Part shown: positions 1 through 8,665 of the stretch, piece after piece
Layout: every line of letters starts with the position of its first letter
How positions within the stretch are numbered: the stretch's first letter is position 1
Origin: Candidatus Krumholzibacteriota bacterium
Lineage (GTDB): Bacteria; Krumholzibacteriota; Krumholzibacteriia; JAJRXK01
Length of the DNA stretch: 64,000 bases
Direction of reading: 5' to 3'
Assembly: GCA_029262065.1 (NCBI GenBank)
Contig: JAJDAC010000042.1
Coordinates: 56,039-120,038 of the forward strand
Translations under genes and position numbers: made by a program
The notes under the pieces: model-generated
Told to the model about the DNA's origin: nothing
Databases searched by the model: none
What the model saw: the letters and a program-made list of their open reading frames with translations, nothing else

Positions 1-657
1 GTGGGTACGGCCGGACAGCGATGCACGAGCACGCGTCGTCTGTTCCTTCATAAGAGCATCGCCGAAGAGTTCACGAACCGCCTGGTCAAGGCCTACGAGA
101 GCATCCCCGCCGGTGACCCGCTGGAAAAAGACACGCTACTTGGCCCCCTCATTGATCAGGGCGCCGTCGACGACATGATGGACGCGTTGAAGCAGGTACG
201 CGCGGAGGGCGGCGAGATTCTCACGGGCGGCAAGCGCATGGAACGAAAGGGATTCTTCGTGGAACCCACTATCGTCAAGGCGCGACCCGACATGAAGATC
301 GTCCAGGAAGAAACCTTCGCCCCCATTCTCTACGTGTTCGAGTACGAAAACCTCGACGAAGCCATTGCCATGCAGAACGGCGTTCGTCAGGGTCTCAGTT
401 CTTCGATCTTCACGGACAGCTTCATGGGTGCCGAGAAGTTCCTTTCGGCCAGCGGAAGCGACTGCGGCATCGCCAACGTGAACATCGGCACCTCGGGCGC
501 CGAGATCGGTGGAGCGTTCGGCGGCGAGAAGGAAACCGGAGGCGGACGCGAAGCCGGCAGTGATTCGTGGAAGCTCTACATGCGGCGCCAGACGTGTACC
601 TTGAACTGGAGCCCGGAACTTCCGCTCGCACAGGGCGTGAAGTTCGACCTCGACTAG
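1..657 (+). CDS. Aldehyde dehydrogenase, ALDH7 (antiquitin-like) type, C-terminal part
   Basis: NAD-dependent oxidation of an aldehyde, most likely a semialdehyde of lysine catabolism (alpha-aminoadipic semialdehyde) by family likeness. The window cuts the gene, so only about the last 218 residues are present and the visible GTG is probably internal. The catalytic cysteine lies in [12 protein letters not shown] at the very start of the fragment. [13 protein letters not shown] is the conserved ALDH segment that follows, and [14 protein letters not shown] is the C-terminal substrate-pocket stretch typical of ALDH7 rather than of ALDH4. A second ALDH (P5C dehydrogenase) lies at 37624-39255, but its motifs differ. 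The ORF closes 40 bases before the OPT transporter on the same strand. The family call is firm and the exact substrate is inference. Confidence 0.85.
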   Translation: MGTAGQRCTSTRRLFLHKSIAEEFTNRLVKAYESIPAGDPLEKDTLLGPLIDQGAVDDMMDALKQVRAEGGEILTGGKRMERKGFFVEPTIVKARPDMKIVQEETFAPILYVFEYENLDEAIAMQNGVRQGLSSSIFTDSFMGAEKFLSASGSDCGIANVNIGTSGAEIGGAFGGEKETGGGREAGSDSWKLYMRRQTCTLNWSPELPLAQGVKFDLD

Positions 658-697
658 ACGCAAAACGACTTCCCTCTCTTCGACTGCGAGACTGATC

Positions 698-2500
698 TTG
701 GCCGATTCCGCCCCCGCTACCGGTGCCGACTCCCGCCCCGTGCGGCGGGGGCCCTATCCGGAGCTGACCATACCCGCGGTCCTCGTGGGCTATCTGCTCG
801 GCATCATCATCGCCGTGTCCATCGGTTACGCCGCGCTCATCCTGGGCTTCTCGATCGAGGGGTCGGAGCTGGCCGCCATCTTGGGTTGGGCGGTTCTTCG
901 CGGCCTACTGCGACGCAATAGCATCGTTGAGAACAACATCAACCAGACCATCGCTTCAGCGGTGAATGGCGCGTCGGCGGGCATGATGTTCAGCCTGCCC
1001 GCGTTGTACATCCTGGGGGCCAGCGGCAACTACCCGGGTGTCACCGATTTCAGCATGGTGCTCATGGTGCTCGCGGCTATTACCGGCGGCGTCATCGGAC
1101 TGGCCTTCGTGATTCCTCTGCGCAAGCAGATGATCGACTTCAATCGGTTGGCCTACCCGGGCGGAATCGCGGTCGCGACCATCCTCAAGTCACCGGGCGC
1201 GGGCATGCAGAAGGCGCTGCTGTTGTTGGGCGGCGCCGCGGTCTCGGGCATCGCGCACTTCGTGGTACTCCGACTGTTGCCTCACAACGCCACGTTTCTG
1301 CAGGGCGAAGACTTCCTGCTGGGCGAGGCCATCGGCGCACCCGCCATCATGAACCTGGTGTTCTACCTTTCATTGCTGACCGTGGGTGTGGGCTTTCTGT
1401 CGGGCCGCGGCGGACTCATGTTCGGTCTGGGCGGATTCCTGTGCTACTGGTTGCTGGGGCCGCTTCTCTTGAAGTTCGGCATACTCGAAGGCAGTCAATC
1501 GCTGGCCGAGATCAACGCCGGCGGACCGGGGTCCATGCGCGTAAGCCTGTTCCGACCCACCGGCATTGGCATTCTCATCGGCGCCGCGGTCGGTGGAATC
1601 GTGGCCGCCTTTCCGCTCATACGAAGCGCCATCCGCTCCATGCAGGAAGCGCATCAGGACAGCGGCAAGCGCGTGGCCGACGAACTGCCCATCAAGTTCC
1701 TCTACGGCTCGGTGATCGCGGGCGTCGTCGCCCTGGTACTGATTTCCCTGGCATCGGGGTCAGAAGTCGGGCTGGGCCGCGCCCTCGGCATGGCACTCCT
1801 GGGGACGCTGTGGATCTGGGTAGCGGGCGTGATCGTCTCCGAGTGTCTGGGCCGCACCAACTGGTCGCCACTCTCGGGCATGACCCTGATTGCCGTGACG
1901 ATTCTGATCTTCGTGGCCAGCGGCATGGCCGACACCCAGATCATGATCACGTCCATGGCCGTGGGAGTAGCCATTTGCGTGGCCATCGCCCAGGCGGGCG
2001 ACATGATGCTCGACCTGAAGTCGGGCTACCTGGTCGGTGCATCGCCGCGACAACAACAAATCGGCCAATACCTGGGAACGTGGGTCGGCCCGATCGTGGT
2101 GATGGTACTCATCGTGGTGCTACAGAAGGCCTACGGATTGGGAAGCGAACGCCTTCCCGCCCCCCAGGCCACGGCCCTGGCCGGCGTCATGGAGGGTCTG
2201 GTGGGTGGCAGTGCCCCTACCTATCGGTACGCCGCCGGTGCCGGGTTGGGAGCGATCCTTTCGTTCAGCGGCCTGGGCGGCATCGGCGTGCTGATTGGAC
2301 TGGGCTTCTACATGCCATTCAACATCGTACTCACCTACACCATCGGAAATCTCCTGCGTATCGGCGCCGACCGCATGAAGGGTCGCGCCTGGGTCGAGAA
2401 CATTGGCATCCCCGTGGCCGCCGGCCTCATCGTGGGCGAGGCCCTGGTGGGCGTGGGCAACGCGCTATACATCGTTTTCTCGGCCGTGGGCCAGGGATAG
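698..2500 (+). CDS. OPT family oligopeptide/metal-chelate transporter
   Basis: A 600-residue multi-spanning inner-membrane protein with the hydrophobic pattern and sequence of bacterial OPT transporters. The family moves oligopeptides or metal chelates with protons; the substrate cannot be read from sequence. N-terminal signs include the segment SIVENNINQTIASA followed by NGASAGMMFSLPALYILG, which recur in OPT proteins. A central charged loop (about residues 310-330) separates the two halves, and the C-terminal half contains GSAPTYRYAAGAGLGA. The TTG start gives a short soluble N-terminus; an in-frame GTG 14 codons later is an alternative because neither has a strong ribosome site. The next gene follows after 9 bases, so the two are probably co-transcribed. 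Confidence 0.9.
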   Translation: MADSAPATGADSRPVRRGPYPELTIPAVLVGYLLGIIIAVSIGYAALILGFSIEGSELAAILGWAVLRGLLRRNSIVENNINQTIASAVNGASAGMMFSLPALYILGASGNYPGVTDFSMVLMVLAAITGGVIGLAFVIPLRKQMIDFNRLAYPGGIAVATILKSPGAGMQKALLLLGGAAVSGIAHFVVLRLLPHNATFLQGEDFLLGEAIGAPAIMNLVFYLSLLTVGVGFLSGRGGLMFGLGGFLCYWLLGPLLLKFGILEGSQSLAEINAGGPGSMRVSLFRPTGIGILIGAAVGGIVAAFPLIRSAIRSMQEAHQDSGKRVADELPIKFLYGSVIAGVVALVLISLASGSEVGLGRALGMALLGTLWIWVAGVIVSECLGRTNWSPLSGMTLIAVTILIFVASGMADTQIMITSMAVGVAICVAIAQAGDMMLDLKSGYLVGASPRQQQIGQYLGTWVGPIVVMVLIVVLQKAYGLGSERLPAPQATALAGVMEGLVGGSAPTYRYAAGAGLGAILSFSGLGGIGVLIGLGFYMPFNIVLTYTIGNLLRIGADRMKGRAWVENIGIPVAAGLIVGEALVGVGNALYIVFSAVGQG

Positions 2501-2509
2501 GAGACCAAC

Positions 2510-3043
2510 ATGCGTAACCTGGGTCACCTTCTCATGTGGGGCGGATTTCTCATCACCTCGTTCGTCACCATGCGCGAGGCCTCGCAAGTATCGTGGGGGC
2601 CCTACTTCGCCACCGCCGTCATCGGTATCGCCGGCGTACTCATTCTGCGGCGTACCGAAAGTGGACCGGGCGGATCACACGAGGCCGCCGAGGCCAACGT
2701 GCGATCGCTCCAGGGTTCGATGGACACCCTGGTGAAGAACCTGCAATCGCTTCACGATCATCGCGAGTCCACGTTCGTGTACGACATCCACGGTCAAATC
2801 GACGACACCCTGGCCCCTGAACTGGCCGCGTTCGCCGACGCACGCGAATCGATGATTCCGCGATTCGGCCTGGCCGGATACGCCGAGGTCATGGACCGCT
2901 TCGCGCGGGCGGAACGATTGATCAATCGCGCCTGGTCGGCCTCGGCCGATGGGTACATCGATGAGGTATGGAAGAGCCTGGGGCACGCCCAAGACGAAAT
3001 GCGCGAAGCTCAGTCGCACCTGCAACGACACGCCGCCTCATAA
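2510..3043 (+). CDS. Small membrane protein with helical cytoplasmic tail, unknown function
   Basis: A 177-residue protein not recognised as a named family. Residues 1-48 carry two short hydrophobic segments (GHLLMWGGFLITSF and YFATAVIGIAGVLIL). Residues 55-177 are charged and probably alpha-helical, with regularly spaced leucines and histidines. The ATG lies 9 bases after the OPT stop, preceded by a GGAGACC stretch. Its TAA stop overlaps by one base the ATG of the zinc-finger mini-protein. The spacing suggests an accessory of the transporter or a partner of the 60-residue protein that follows; that is inference. Confidence 0.75.
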   Translation: MRNLGHLLMWGGFLITSFVTMREASQVSWGPYFATAVIGIAGVLILRRTESGPGGSHEAAEANVRSLQGSMDTLVKNLQSLHDHRESTFVYDIHGQIDDTLAPELAAFADARESMIPRFGLAGYAEVMDRFARAERLINRAWSASADGYIDEVWKSLGHAQDEMREAQSHLQRHAAS

Positions 3044-3225
3044 TGGAAGCACCTCCCACGGCAACGGTATCGCTTCCCTGCCGAGCCTGTCCGGCCGAGG
3101 GATCGCCGCGCCAGGATTGCCCGGAGTGCTCCGGAGCGGGAATCACCGTGATCGAGGTAGCCCCGGCCGACGCCGGTCTCGACGCCGAGCTCTTGCGAAG
3201 ACGTTACCCGCCAGCCCAGGAATGA
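3043..3225 (+). CDS. 60-residue CxxC-CxxC zinc-finger-like mini-protein
   Basis: A short protein with two cysteine pairs, LPCRACPAEG and CPECSGAG, about 13 residues apart. This is the layout of half of a DnaJ-type zinc finger (CxxCxGxG) and probably binds one zinc ion. The ATG overlaps the preceding TAA stop (TAATG), and the TTG of the pseudouridine synthase follows 4 bases after its stop, so it is embedded in a translationally coupled run. A longer in-frame ATG exists at 2968 inside the upstream gene, but the coupled ATG at 3043 fits the arrangement better. Whether it acts on RNA, chaperones or the transporter is unknown. Confidence 0.65.
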   Translation: MEAPPTATVSLPCRACPAEGSPRQDCPECSGAGITVIEVAPADAGLDAELLRRRYPPAQE

Positions 3226-3229
3226 TCAC

Positions 3230-4231
3230 TTGGCACACAAAGTGTCGCTGAAGGTCGCGGCCCCCGACGCGGGTCGACGCGTCGACCGCTTTCTGCAATC
3301 GCAGCTACCCTTGCCGTATACCCAACTGCGCCGGCTTCTGCGCCGCGGCGACGTGAAATGCAACGGCAAGAAGATCGGTGGCGACGCCGAGCTGGCCGTC
3401 GGCGATGAGCTCACCGTATTCCTGACTGAGCCCCTTGCCTCGCGGCCGGCAGACCCTGCTACGGTGGGCTTCGTGGGTCCAGATCCCCACATCCTTCGCC
3501 GCGATGCCAACTACCTGGTCGTGGACAAACCCGCGGGAATCTCATGTTCGGACGACGACCCGCAAAGCTCACTCCAAAGCTGGCTGGCGGAAACGCTGCG
3601 CGCGGAGATCGAGGCCGGAGCGGTGCGCCCGGAAGTGTGTCACCGCCTCGACCGCGGAACCACGGGAGTCGTGGTGGTCGCACTGTCGGCCGGCGCGGTT
3701 ACGCATTTCCACCGGGCTCTCGCCGAGGGCAGAGTAAAGAAGGACTACCGCGTCATGGTGTGGGGATCCACGCCCGCCAAGTTTGAATGCACCGAACGAT
3801 TGGTACGTCACGCCTACGTCGCCCCGGGCCACCCCAAGGTCATTCGCGCCAAGGGAAGGGACGGGGTCAAGGCCCACACCAGGTTCCGGCGCATCGCGGT
3901 CTGCACCACACCCGTGAACGAACGTGTATCCAAGAAGGCACCCAAGAGCAAAGTGGTGACGCTTCTGGCCGCTGAGCCCGTCACGGGACGAACCCATCAG
4001 ATTCGTGCGCATCTGAAGTCGGCGGGATGGTCAGTCGTGGGCGACCCCCGCTACGGCGATCCCACCATCGACCGCGCCCACGCGGTGGCCGTGGACCACC
4101 AACTCCTGCACGCGCGGGAGATCGCGTTCGACACCGAAACCGGCCATTTGACGGCAGTTGCCCCGTTCCCCCGCGACTTCGAGGACGAACTCAACCGTCT
4201 GGGCCTGGTCGAGTCCTCGGGTCGTGACTAG
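3230..4231 (+). CDS. RluA family pseudouridine synthase
   Basis: Isomerises specific uridines to pseudouridine in rRNA or tRNA in the cytoplasm. An N-terminal S4 RNA-binding domain occupies about residues 1-70 (RRVDRFLQSQLP, RRLLRRGDVKCNG). The catalytic domain carries the motif CHRLDRGTTGVVV with the nucleophilic aspartate, and later GRTHQIRAHL and VVGDPRYG, all standard for the RluA family. At 333 residues it has the usual RluC/RluD length. The TTG start has AGGA eight bases upstream. The exact RNA site cannot be told. It is the last gene of the run that starts with the OPT transporter. Confidence 0.92.
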   Translation: MAHKVSLKVAAPDAGRRVDRFLQSQLPLPYTQLRRLLRRGDVKCNGKKIGGDAELAVGDELTVFLTEPLASRPADPATVGFVGPDPHILRRDANYLVVDKPAGISCSDDDPQSSLQSWLAETLRAEIEAGAVRPEVCHRLDRGTTGVVVVALSAGAVTHFHRALAEGRVKKDYRVMVWGSTPAKFECTERLVRHAYVAPGHPKVIRAKGRDGVKAHTRFRRIAVCTTPVNERVSKKAPKSKVVTLLAAEPVTGRTHQIRAHLKSAGWSVVGDPRYGDPTIDRAHAVAVDHQLLHAREIAFDTETGHLTAVAPFPRDFEDELNRLGLVESSGRD

Positions 4232-4286
4232 GCTGAACGTATCTCCGTGCAGCGCCCTGCACTGTTCCCCGTATACGAGGTGATCC

Positions 4287-4874
4287 ATGCACCGACTCCC
4301 CGCGACCCTCGCGCTGGCGTGCCTGATTATGGTGGGCGCGAACGCCTCCGGGGCTACGGCCGCCACCCTGACGGTTTCGCCATCGGATGAATCCACGGAG
4401 TACCGCTTCTATTCGAAAGCGACGCTCGAGAGTTTCGAGGGGTCCAGCTCGGAACTGTCGGGACGCATCGAGTTCGACCCCACCGACCTGACGACGGTTC
4501 GCGGTAAGCTCGTGGCCGATCTTACGAAGCTCGATACCGGGCTGGGCCTTCGCAACAAGCACATGCACGACAACGTGCTCGACACCAAGGAACACCCGGC
4601 GGCCATCTTCACGATCGACGGCGGCTCCGAAGGCTCGATCGCGAGCGACGGTCCGGTCGAGTTCACGCTGAACGGATCCATGAAGCTACACGGCGAAACG
4701 AAGAAGCTGCAGGCCAAGGTCGCGGCGACCCGGGTCGGCAACGTCGTTTCATTCGTAGCCAAGTTCGACCTGGAGCTGGCTCACTTCGGAATCAAACGGC
4801 CCAAGATGTTGATGATGAAGGTCGCCGAAACGGTTCAGCTTACGGTGAAGGCCACCGCCACGCTGGAACCCTAG
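4287..4874 (+). CDS. YceI family periplasmic lipid-binding-like protein (first copy)
   Basis: An exported 195-residue protein. A signal peptide covers about residues 1-25 (ending SGATAA). The YceI beta-barrel follows, with GRIEFDPTDL, RNKHMHDNVLDTKEHP and a mid-region KLHGETKKLQ that match the family. YceI proteins hold polyisoprenoid-like ligands in a lipocalin-like barrel; the ligand here is unknown. AGGTGATCC just before the ATG serves as ribosome site. The gene is convergent with the thioesterase, and the two stop codons share the bases CTAG. A second, diverged YceI gene lies at 62792-63415. Confidence 0.9.
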   Translation: MHRLPATLALACLIMVGANASGATAATLTVSPSDESTEYRFYSKATLESFEGSSSELSGRIEFDPTDLTTVRGKLVADLTKLDTGLGLRNKHMHDNVLDTKEHPAAIFTIDGGSEGSIASDGPVEFTLNGSMKLHGETKKLQAKVAATRVGNVVSFVAKFDLELAHFGIKRPKMLMMKVAETVQLTVKATATLEP

Positions 4875-5296
4875 CGCTTAGATTTCCGCTTGCGACACTC
4901 TTCGACCGGTCGGGGTCGGCCATCGGGGCCCACGTTGACGTAGGTCACGTCGGCTTCCGTAACGATGACGCGTTCGTCGGAGTCGAGGCGCCGTTGGGCC
5001 TCGACGATCACCTTCACTGAGATCGACGTTTTGCCCACGCCCATGAGGCGCGTGTGGAAACTCACCAGATCGCCCACGAACACAGGCTTGTGGAATTCCA
5101 CTTCCTTCATGGCCACAGTCACCACGTGTTCGCAGCCCATCTCCACGGCCTCGACGGCGCCCGCCTGGTCAATGTAGCTGAGAATGATGCCACCGAAGAT
5201 CGTGCCCCAGGCGTTGGTTTCACGGGGCATCATCAACACGCGGATGGCCGGAGGTTGGCTGCGGTCGATCTCGGTAGATGGTCGGGGAGTATCCAT
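4871..5296 (-). CDS. Hotdog-fold acyl-CoA thioesterase (YciA/BFIT type)
   Basis: Hydrolyses acyl-CoA to free acid and CoA in the cytoplasm. It is a single hotdog domain of about 141 residues, with the YciA-like motif TNAWGTIFGGIILSYIDQAG, in which the region after FGG forms the central helix, and FHKPVFVGDLVSFH typical of acyl-CoA thioesterases. The lysine-rich tail (RKRKSKR) is also usual in this group. The ATG at 5296 is chosen; a GTG two codons upstream is equally possible. The stop shares CTAG with that of the convergent YceI gene. The preferred chain length is unknown. Confidence 0.88.
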   Translation of the reverse strand: MDTPRPSTEIDRSQPPAIRVLMMPRETNAWGTIFGGIILSYIDQAGAVEAVEMGCEHVVTVAMKEVEFHKPVFVGDLVSFHTRLMGVGKTSISVKVIVEAQRRLDSDERVIVTEADVTYVNVGPDGRPRPVEECRKRKSKR

Positions 5297-5402
5297 GACC
5301 ACGGCAAGCTAGACCCTAGATAGCCGTTCTGCAAGTTGGGCCTGCGGCTTGGGTCGTCCAGCGGTTGCGCCCAGAACTGGCGTGGCCCACACTGCCCCAG
5401 TC

Positions 5403-6635
5403 ATGCTCCGATTCATCCCGATTCTGATTGCCCTGCCGTTTTTCGCCCTGGCGGCGGGCGCCCCCATTTCGGTGGTCATCGGTACCACCGGCGCAGGCTT
5501 GGTGATGCTGGCCGCGCTGGCCACCAGCTGGCGCGAGATGCTGGTCAGCGGCAGCCCCATACGACGCGCCGTCACCATCGCCGTGCTCGTCTACATCGCC
5601 GTACACGTGCTCGCGACCCTGTTGAGTCCTTGGCCCAACTGGAACAAGACGCTCGAGGAAATGTGGCTGAAGCTGCTGCTCATTGCCGTGCCGGCCACGC
5701 TGGCCACGCGACCATGGTTGGCGACGCGCGCGACACAGACCTTCATCGCCGCATCGACCCTGGCGGCCGTGTACGCCGTGGTCCAACACTTCGTCGGACG
5801 GGAATTCTGGCGCGACGTGCCATTGCACCGGGTGGGCGAGTACTACCAGGCGAACGGCTTCTTCGGCCACCACCTGGCGTACGGCGGCAGCGTGCTGCTG
5901 GCCTGGTGCTTTGCCATGGCGTGGGCACTGCAGGCGCGGCGGAGGGCCCTTCTGGGAGCGAGCGTCGTTTGCTTGATCCTGTCGCTGGGATTGCTTTGGA
6001 GCTACGCGCGCAGCGCCCAGCTGGGGGCGGTGGCCGCCGTGATCGTGCTTGTCCTGACCCGGCCGCGTGGCAAGAAGTGGATGATCGGTGGCGCGGTGGT
6101 CCTGGCCACGGCGGTGCTGGTACTCCAACCCGCGGCGCGCGAGCGCTTCGCATCGGCCTTGGCGCCGGGGGCGGAAGAGACGCGCCGCAACCTGTGGCAG
6201 AGTTCGCTTCAGGGAATTGCCGACCGGCCGGTAACCGGATTCGGACCCGGCAATTTCGGCCACATGATGGATGAGCACGGCGTGGAGGGCTTCTACGACA
6301 CCAAAGCCCACTCCCACAACGACTACCTGATGCACGGCGTGAACGCCGGGCTACTGGGCCTGGGCGCGGCATTGGCGCTCATTCTGGTGGTCAGCGGGGC
6401 GCTCTGGCGGGCGCCGCGCGACGCCCCCGGCGCCTGGCTCCAATCGGGGGCTTTGGCCGCTCAGGCGGGCATTGCGGTGGCCGGTCTGTTCCAGGTGTAC
6501 CAGACCGATGACGAGGTCGAGGTGGCCCTGTATTTCCTGCTGGGATGCGCCCTGGCCACGCTGCCCGCCCAGCGATCGGCCCTGGCCGAAGAACATCCAC
6601 CCACGACCGCTTCCCGCCACGCCCAGCCAGGCTGA
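5403..6635 (+). CDS. O-antigen ligase / Wzy-type polymerase family membrane protein
   Basis: An inner-membrane protein of about 410 residues with ten or more hydrophobic segments. The large periplasmic loop has the Wzy_C features RRNLWQSSL, GFGPGNFG and TKAHSHNDYLMHG, the last including the conserved histidine region. WaaL-type ligases join O-antigen to lipid A-core, and Wzy proteins polymerise it; sequence alone does not separate these roles. The ATG at 5403 is preferred over an in-frame TTG 18 codons upstream because it opens directly onto the first membrane helix. It starts the local cluster of polysaccharide-type genes (GT-B protein, hexapeptide acyltransferase, aminotransferase). Confidence 0.85.
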   Translation: MLRFIPILIALPFFALAAGAPISVVIGTTGAGLVMLAALATSWREMLVSGSPIRRAVTIAVLVYIAVHVLATLLSPWPNWNKTLEEMWLKLLLIAVPATLATRPWLATRATQTFIAASTLAAVYAVVQHFVGREFWRDVPLHRVGEYYQANGFFGHHLAYGGSVLLAWCFAMAWALQARRRALLGASVVCLILSLGLLWSYARSAQLGAVAAVIVLVLTRPRGKKWMIGGAVVLATAVLVLQPAARERFASALAPGAEETRRNLWQSSLQGIADRPVTGFGPGNFGHMMDEHGVEGFYDTKAHSHNDYLMHGVNAGLLGLGAALALILVVSGALWRAPRDAPGAWLQSGALAAQAGIAVAGLFQVYQTDDEVEVALYFLLGCALATLPAQRSALAEEHPPTTASRHAQPG

Positions 6636-6792
6636 CGCGGCGTCTCAACGCGGCCAATCGTCCATTCTGACCGCGTTGTGGCGGAACTTTCTGCCCAACG
6701 AATTTCGTCTCCACTGCGGCACCCGCTTTGCACGGGGCCCCGCGTGACCGTGGCCACTCGGCCTCGGCAACCCTCGACGCGGGGAGCGCGAA

Positions 6793-7578
6793 GTGCGAGC
6801 AGGGGCATTCGTCGACGGCATCACCATGGTCAATCTACCCACCGCGGGCTCGGCCCAACGACCGCCGTGGCTCATCGCGGCGCCCGACCGAGAGGGAAAC
6901 CTGGCCGACGGGATCGACCTGGCGCGCATCGACGCCTCCTCTCTTCCTCCCTTTCGCGCGCTGGAAATGAAGCGGCAGTGTGACCGTCCGGCGATGCTGG
7001 AAGTACCGGGCCGTCGTACGCGTCGCGGCAACTCGCTGCTTACCGATACCGAGTTCCTGATCATGGCCGGCGCCGAGGGGTTCGATTGGATCACGCTGGC
7101 CGAAGCCGACCCGCACGCGGTAGACCGGGCACGACGTTTCCTTCCGTCACGAACACAGGTGGCCGCGACCATCTGTAGCTATGATCACGAGATCCTTCTT
7201 CCCGACCTGTGTACCGTGGCCGACGCCATCATCGTCGACATGAACACGCTCATGCGCACGCATGATCCGCGGCAAGCCCACGCATTTGTCCTACGCTCGG
7301 TACTCGAGGCAGGCGGCCGCAACACGCGCTGCATGGTACGGGGTCGACAACTGGTTGAAAGCGACGAGACGCGGGAACTGTCCGAGCTGTTGGAACAGGG
7401 CGTTGACGGCTTGGTGGTCGATTCGGTTCTGGATGCCCCAAGTGCCGACCGACTGCGTCACACCCTCGACCGCAAGTCGACGAAACCAACGCGAACGTTG
7501 GCCCAACCGCGTGCCACCGCCCGCCTGGGGCGTGGACGTATTCGGATGGCGACCAAGGCGACGCCCGAGACGCTGTAG
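6793..7578 (+). CDS. Pyruvate-kinase-like barrel protein lacking canonical catalytic residues
   Basis: A 261-residue soluble protein whose middle and end line up with the pyruvate kinase A domain. WITLAEADPHAVDRARRFLP matches the 'FVRxAxDVxxxRxxL' helix, QVAATICSYDHEIL sits where 'KIISKIENxEG' is expected, ADAIIVDMNTL replaces 'DGIMVARGDLG', GRQLVES matches 'TQMLES', and QGVDGLVVDSVLDA matches 'DGTDAVMLSGETA'. At the positions expected for the catalytic lysine and the two metal ligands (K, E, D) it has other residues, so ordinary kinase activity is unlikely. There is no B or C domain. The start is a GTG; an ATG 11 codons later is possible. It lies beside surface-polysaccharide genes and its stop is one base from that of the convergent neighbour. 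The fold assignment is by eye. Confidence 0.55.
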   Translation: MRAGAFVDGITMVNLPTAGSAQRPPWLIAAPDREGNLADGIDLARIDASSLPPFRALEMKRQCDRPAMLEVPGRRTRRGNSLLTDTEFLIMAGAEGFDWITLAEADPHAVDRARRFLPSRTQVAATICSYDHEILLPDLCTVADAIIVDMNTLMRTHDPRQAHAFVLRSVLEAGGRNTRCMVRGRQLVESDETRELSELLEQGVDGLVVDSVLDAPSADRLRHTLDRKSTKPTRTLAQPRATARLGRGRIRMATKATPETL

Positions 7579-7579
7579 A

Positions 7580-8590
7580 TCAGGAAGCTTCGGCGGCCGA
7601 GATCAGATCGCGAACCTGGCGAGCCACCCGTTCAGCCGCCCCGGCATCGACGGGCCCCGTGATACCACGGGAATGACGCGCGGTGGACTGAAGGTAGTCT
7701 TCATCACGGGCCAGCAGCCAACGCACGGTAGGGTCGACTTGCGAGCGGTCGTCAACCCACGCCAGACCGAAACCATCGCGACCAGGCCCCAGGCCGGCGG
7801 CGGGAATGCCGTGACCAATGGCCTGATGCAGTAGCAACGACGGTTCGGCCAACACCACGTCGGCCGCGGCCAACAATTCGGCCCGCGTGGGCACGGTCGT
7901 GACCACGCTCACTCCTGGGCCTCGAAAGCACCTGGCCACCGGTTGCGAACCCCCCAACCAAGCCCGCGAGTGCACGCGCAACATCACGTCGCAGTCGGCC
8001 CGCAACCGAGCCAGCGCCGGAGCCAGGTGTTGAACCGCACCATCGTACGACCGTTGGTAGACCAGTACGCAGGGACGGTCAGGATCGGTGAGTCCCAGAA
8101 ACGCTCGTGCCCGTGCCCGGGCGGCCGCGCTGGAGGCCGCGTCCACGGCCGGATCGCCTACCGCGCAGCTCCAGGGATCCAATGGATCGGGCAACCAATC
8201 GGCTCCCGCCGACAGCACCACCGGTGGCTGTACCGAGGTAATCACGCTGGCGCCGCCGTCTTCGCCGGCCACCGCTACGTCACCCATGAGCATGTCGTCA
8301 ACGCTGGGGTCGTCGCGCCACACCACCAGACGACCGCGTGGACGCAGACGCTCCTGGACCACTGAACACGCTACGGCGTTGGTGGCCACCAGAACGTCAA
8401 ACTGCCGCGAGCGCCGAGCCCAGGCGCGGCCGGTGGCCGCCAGTCGGGCGGTGGTCATGCGACGGGAGTCGCGCCACTGCGAAGGCCAGCGTCCGTCGGA
8501 TAGAACGAAATCAGACCCCGGCAGCTTACCCACCACGGGCTCGAATCGTTCTATGTGCTCGGGTAACGAGACCAGGATTCCGACGTCCAT
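7580..8590 (-). CDS. GT-B-like / CDP-glycerol-glycerophosphotransferase-like protein
   Basis: A 336-residue soluble protein without a clear named match. Its second half looks like the C-terminal Rossmann domain of GT-B transferases or CDP-glycerol glycerophosphotransferases: CVLVYQRSYDG opens the domain, DVMLRVHSRAW follows, and ELLAAADVVLAEPSLLLHQAIGHGIPAAG is the region that normally binds the nucleotide donor. The ATG at 8590 is chosen because AAGG lies five bases upstream and MDVGILVSLPEH begins a natural first beta strand; a longer frame reaches 8629. Its setting between an O-antigen ligase and a hexapeptide acyltransferase supports a role in surface polysaccharide assembly. Confidence 0.55.
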   Translation of the reverse strand: MDVGILVSLPEHIERFEPVVGKLPGSDFVLSDGRWPSQWRDSRRMTTARLAATGRAWARRSRQFDVLVATNAVACSVVQERLRPRGRLVVWRDDPSVDDMLMGDVAVAGEDGGASVITSVQPPVVLSAGADWLPDPLDPWSCAVGDPAVDAASSAAARARARAFLGLTDPDRPCVLVYQRSYDGAVQHLAPALARLRADCDVMLRVHSRAWLGGSQPVARCFRGPGVSVVTTVPTRAELLAAADVVLAEPSLLLHQAIGHGIPAAGLGPGRDGFGLAWVDDRSQVDPTVRWLLARDEDYLQSTARHSRGITGPVDAGAAERVARQVRDLISAAEAS

Positions 8591-8665
8591 GCGACCTTGA
8601 GCGCGCCGAATCGACAGGATTCGCCACACGCTGTCGGTGCCACCAACAAGAAGCGCGCCAGGAGC

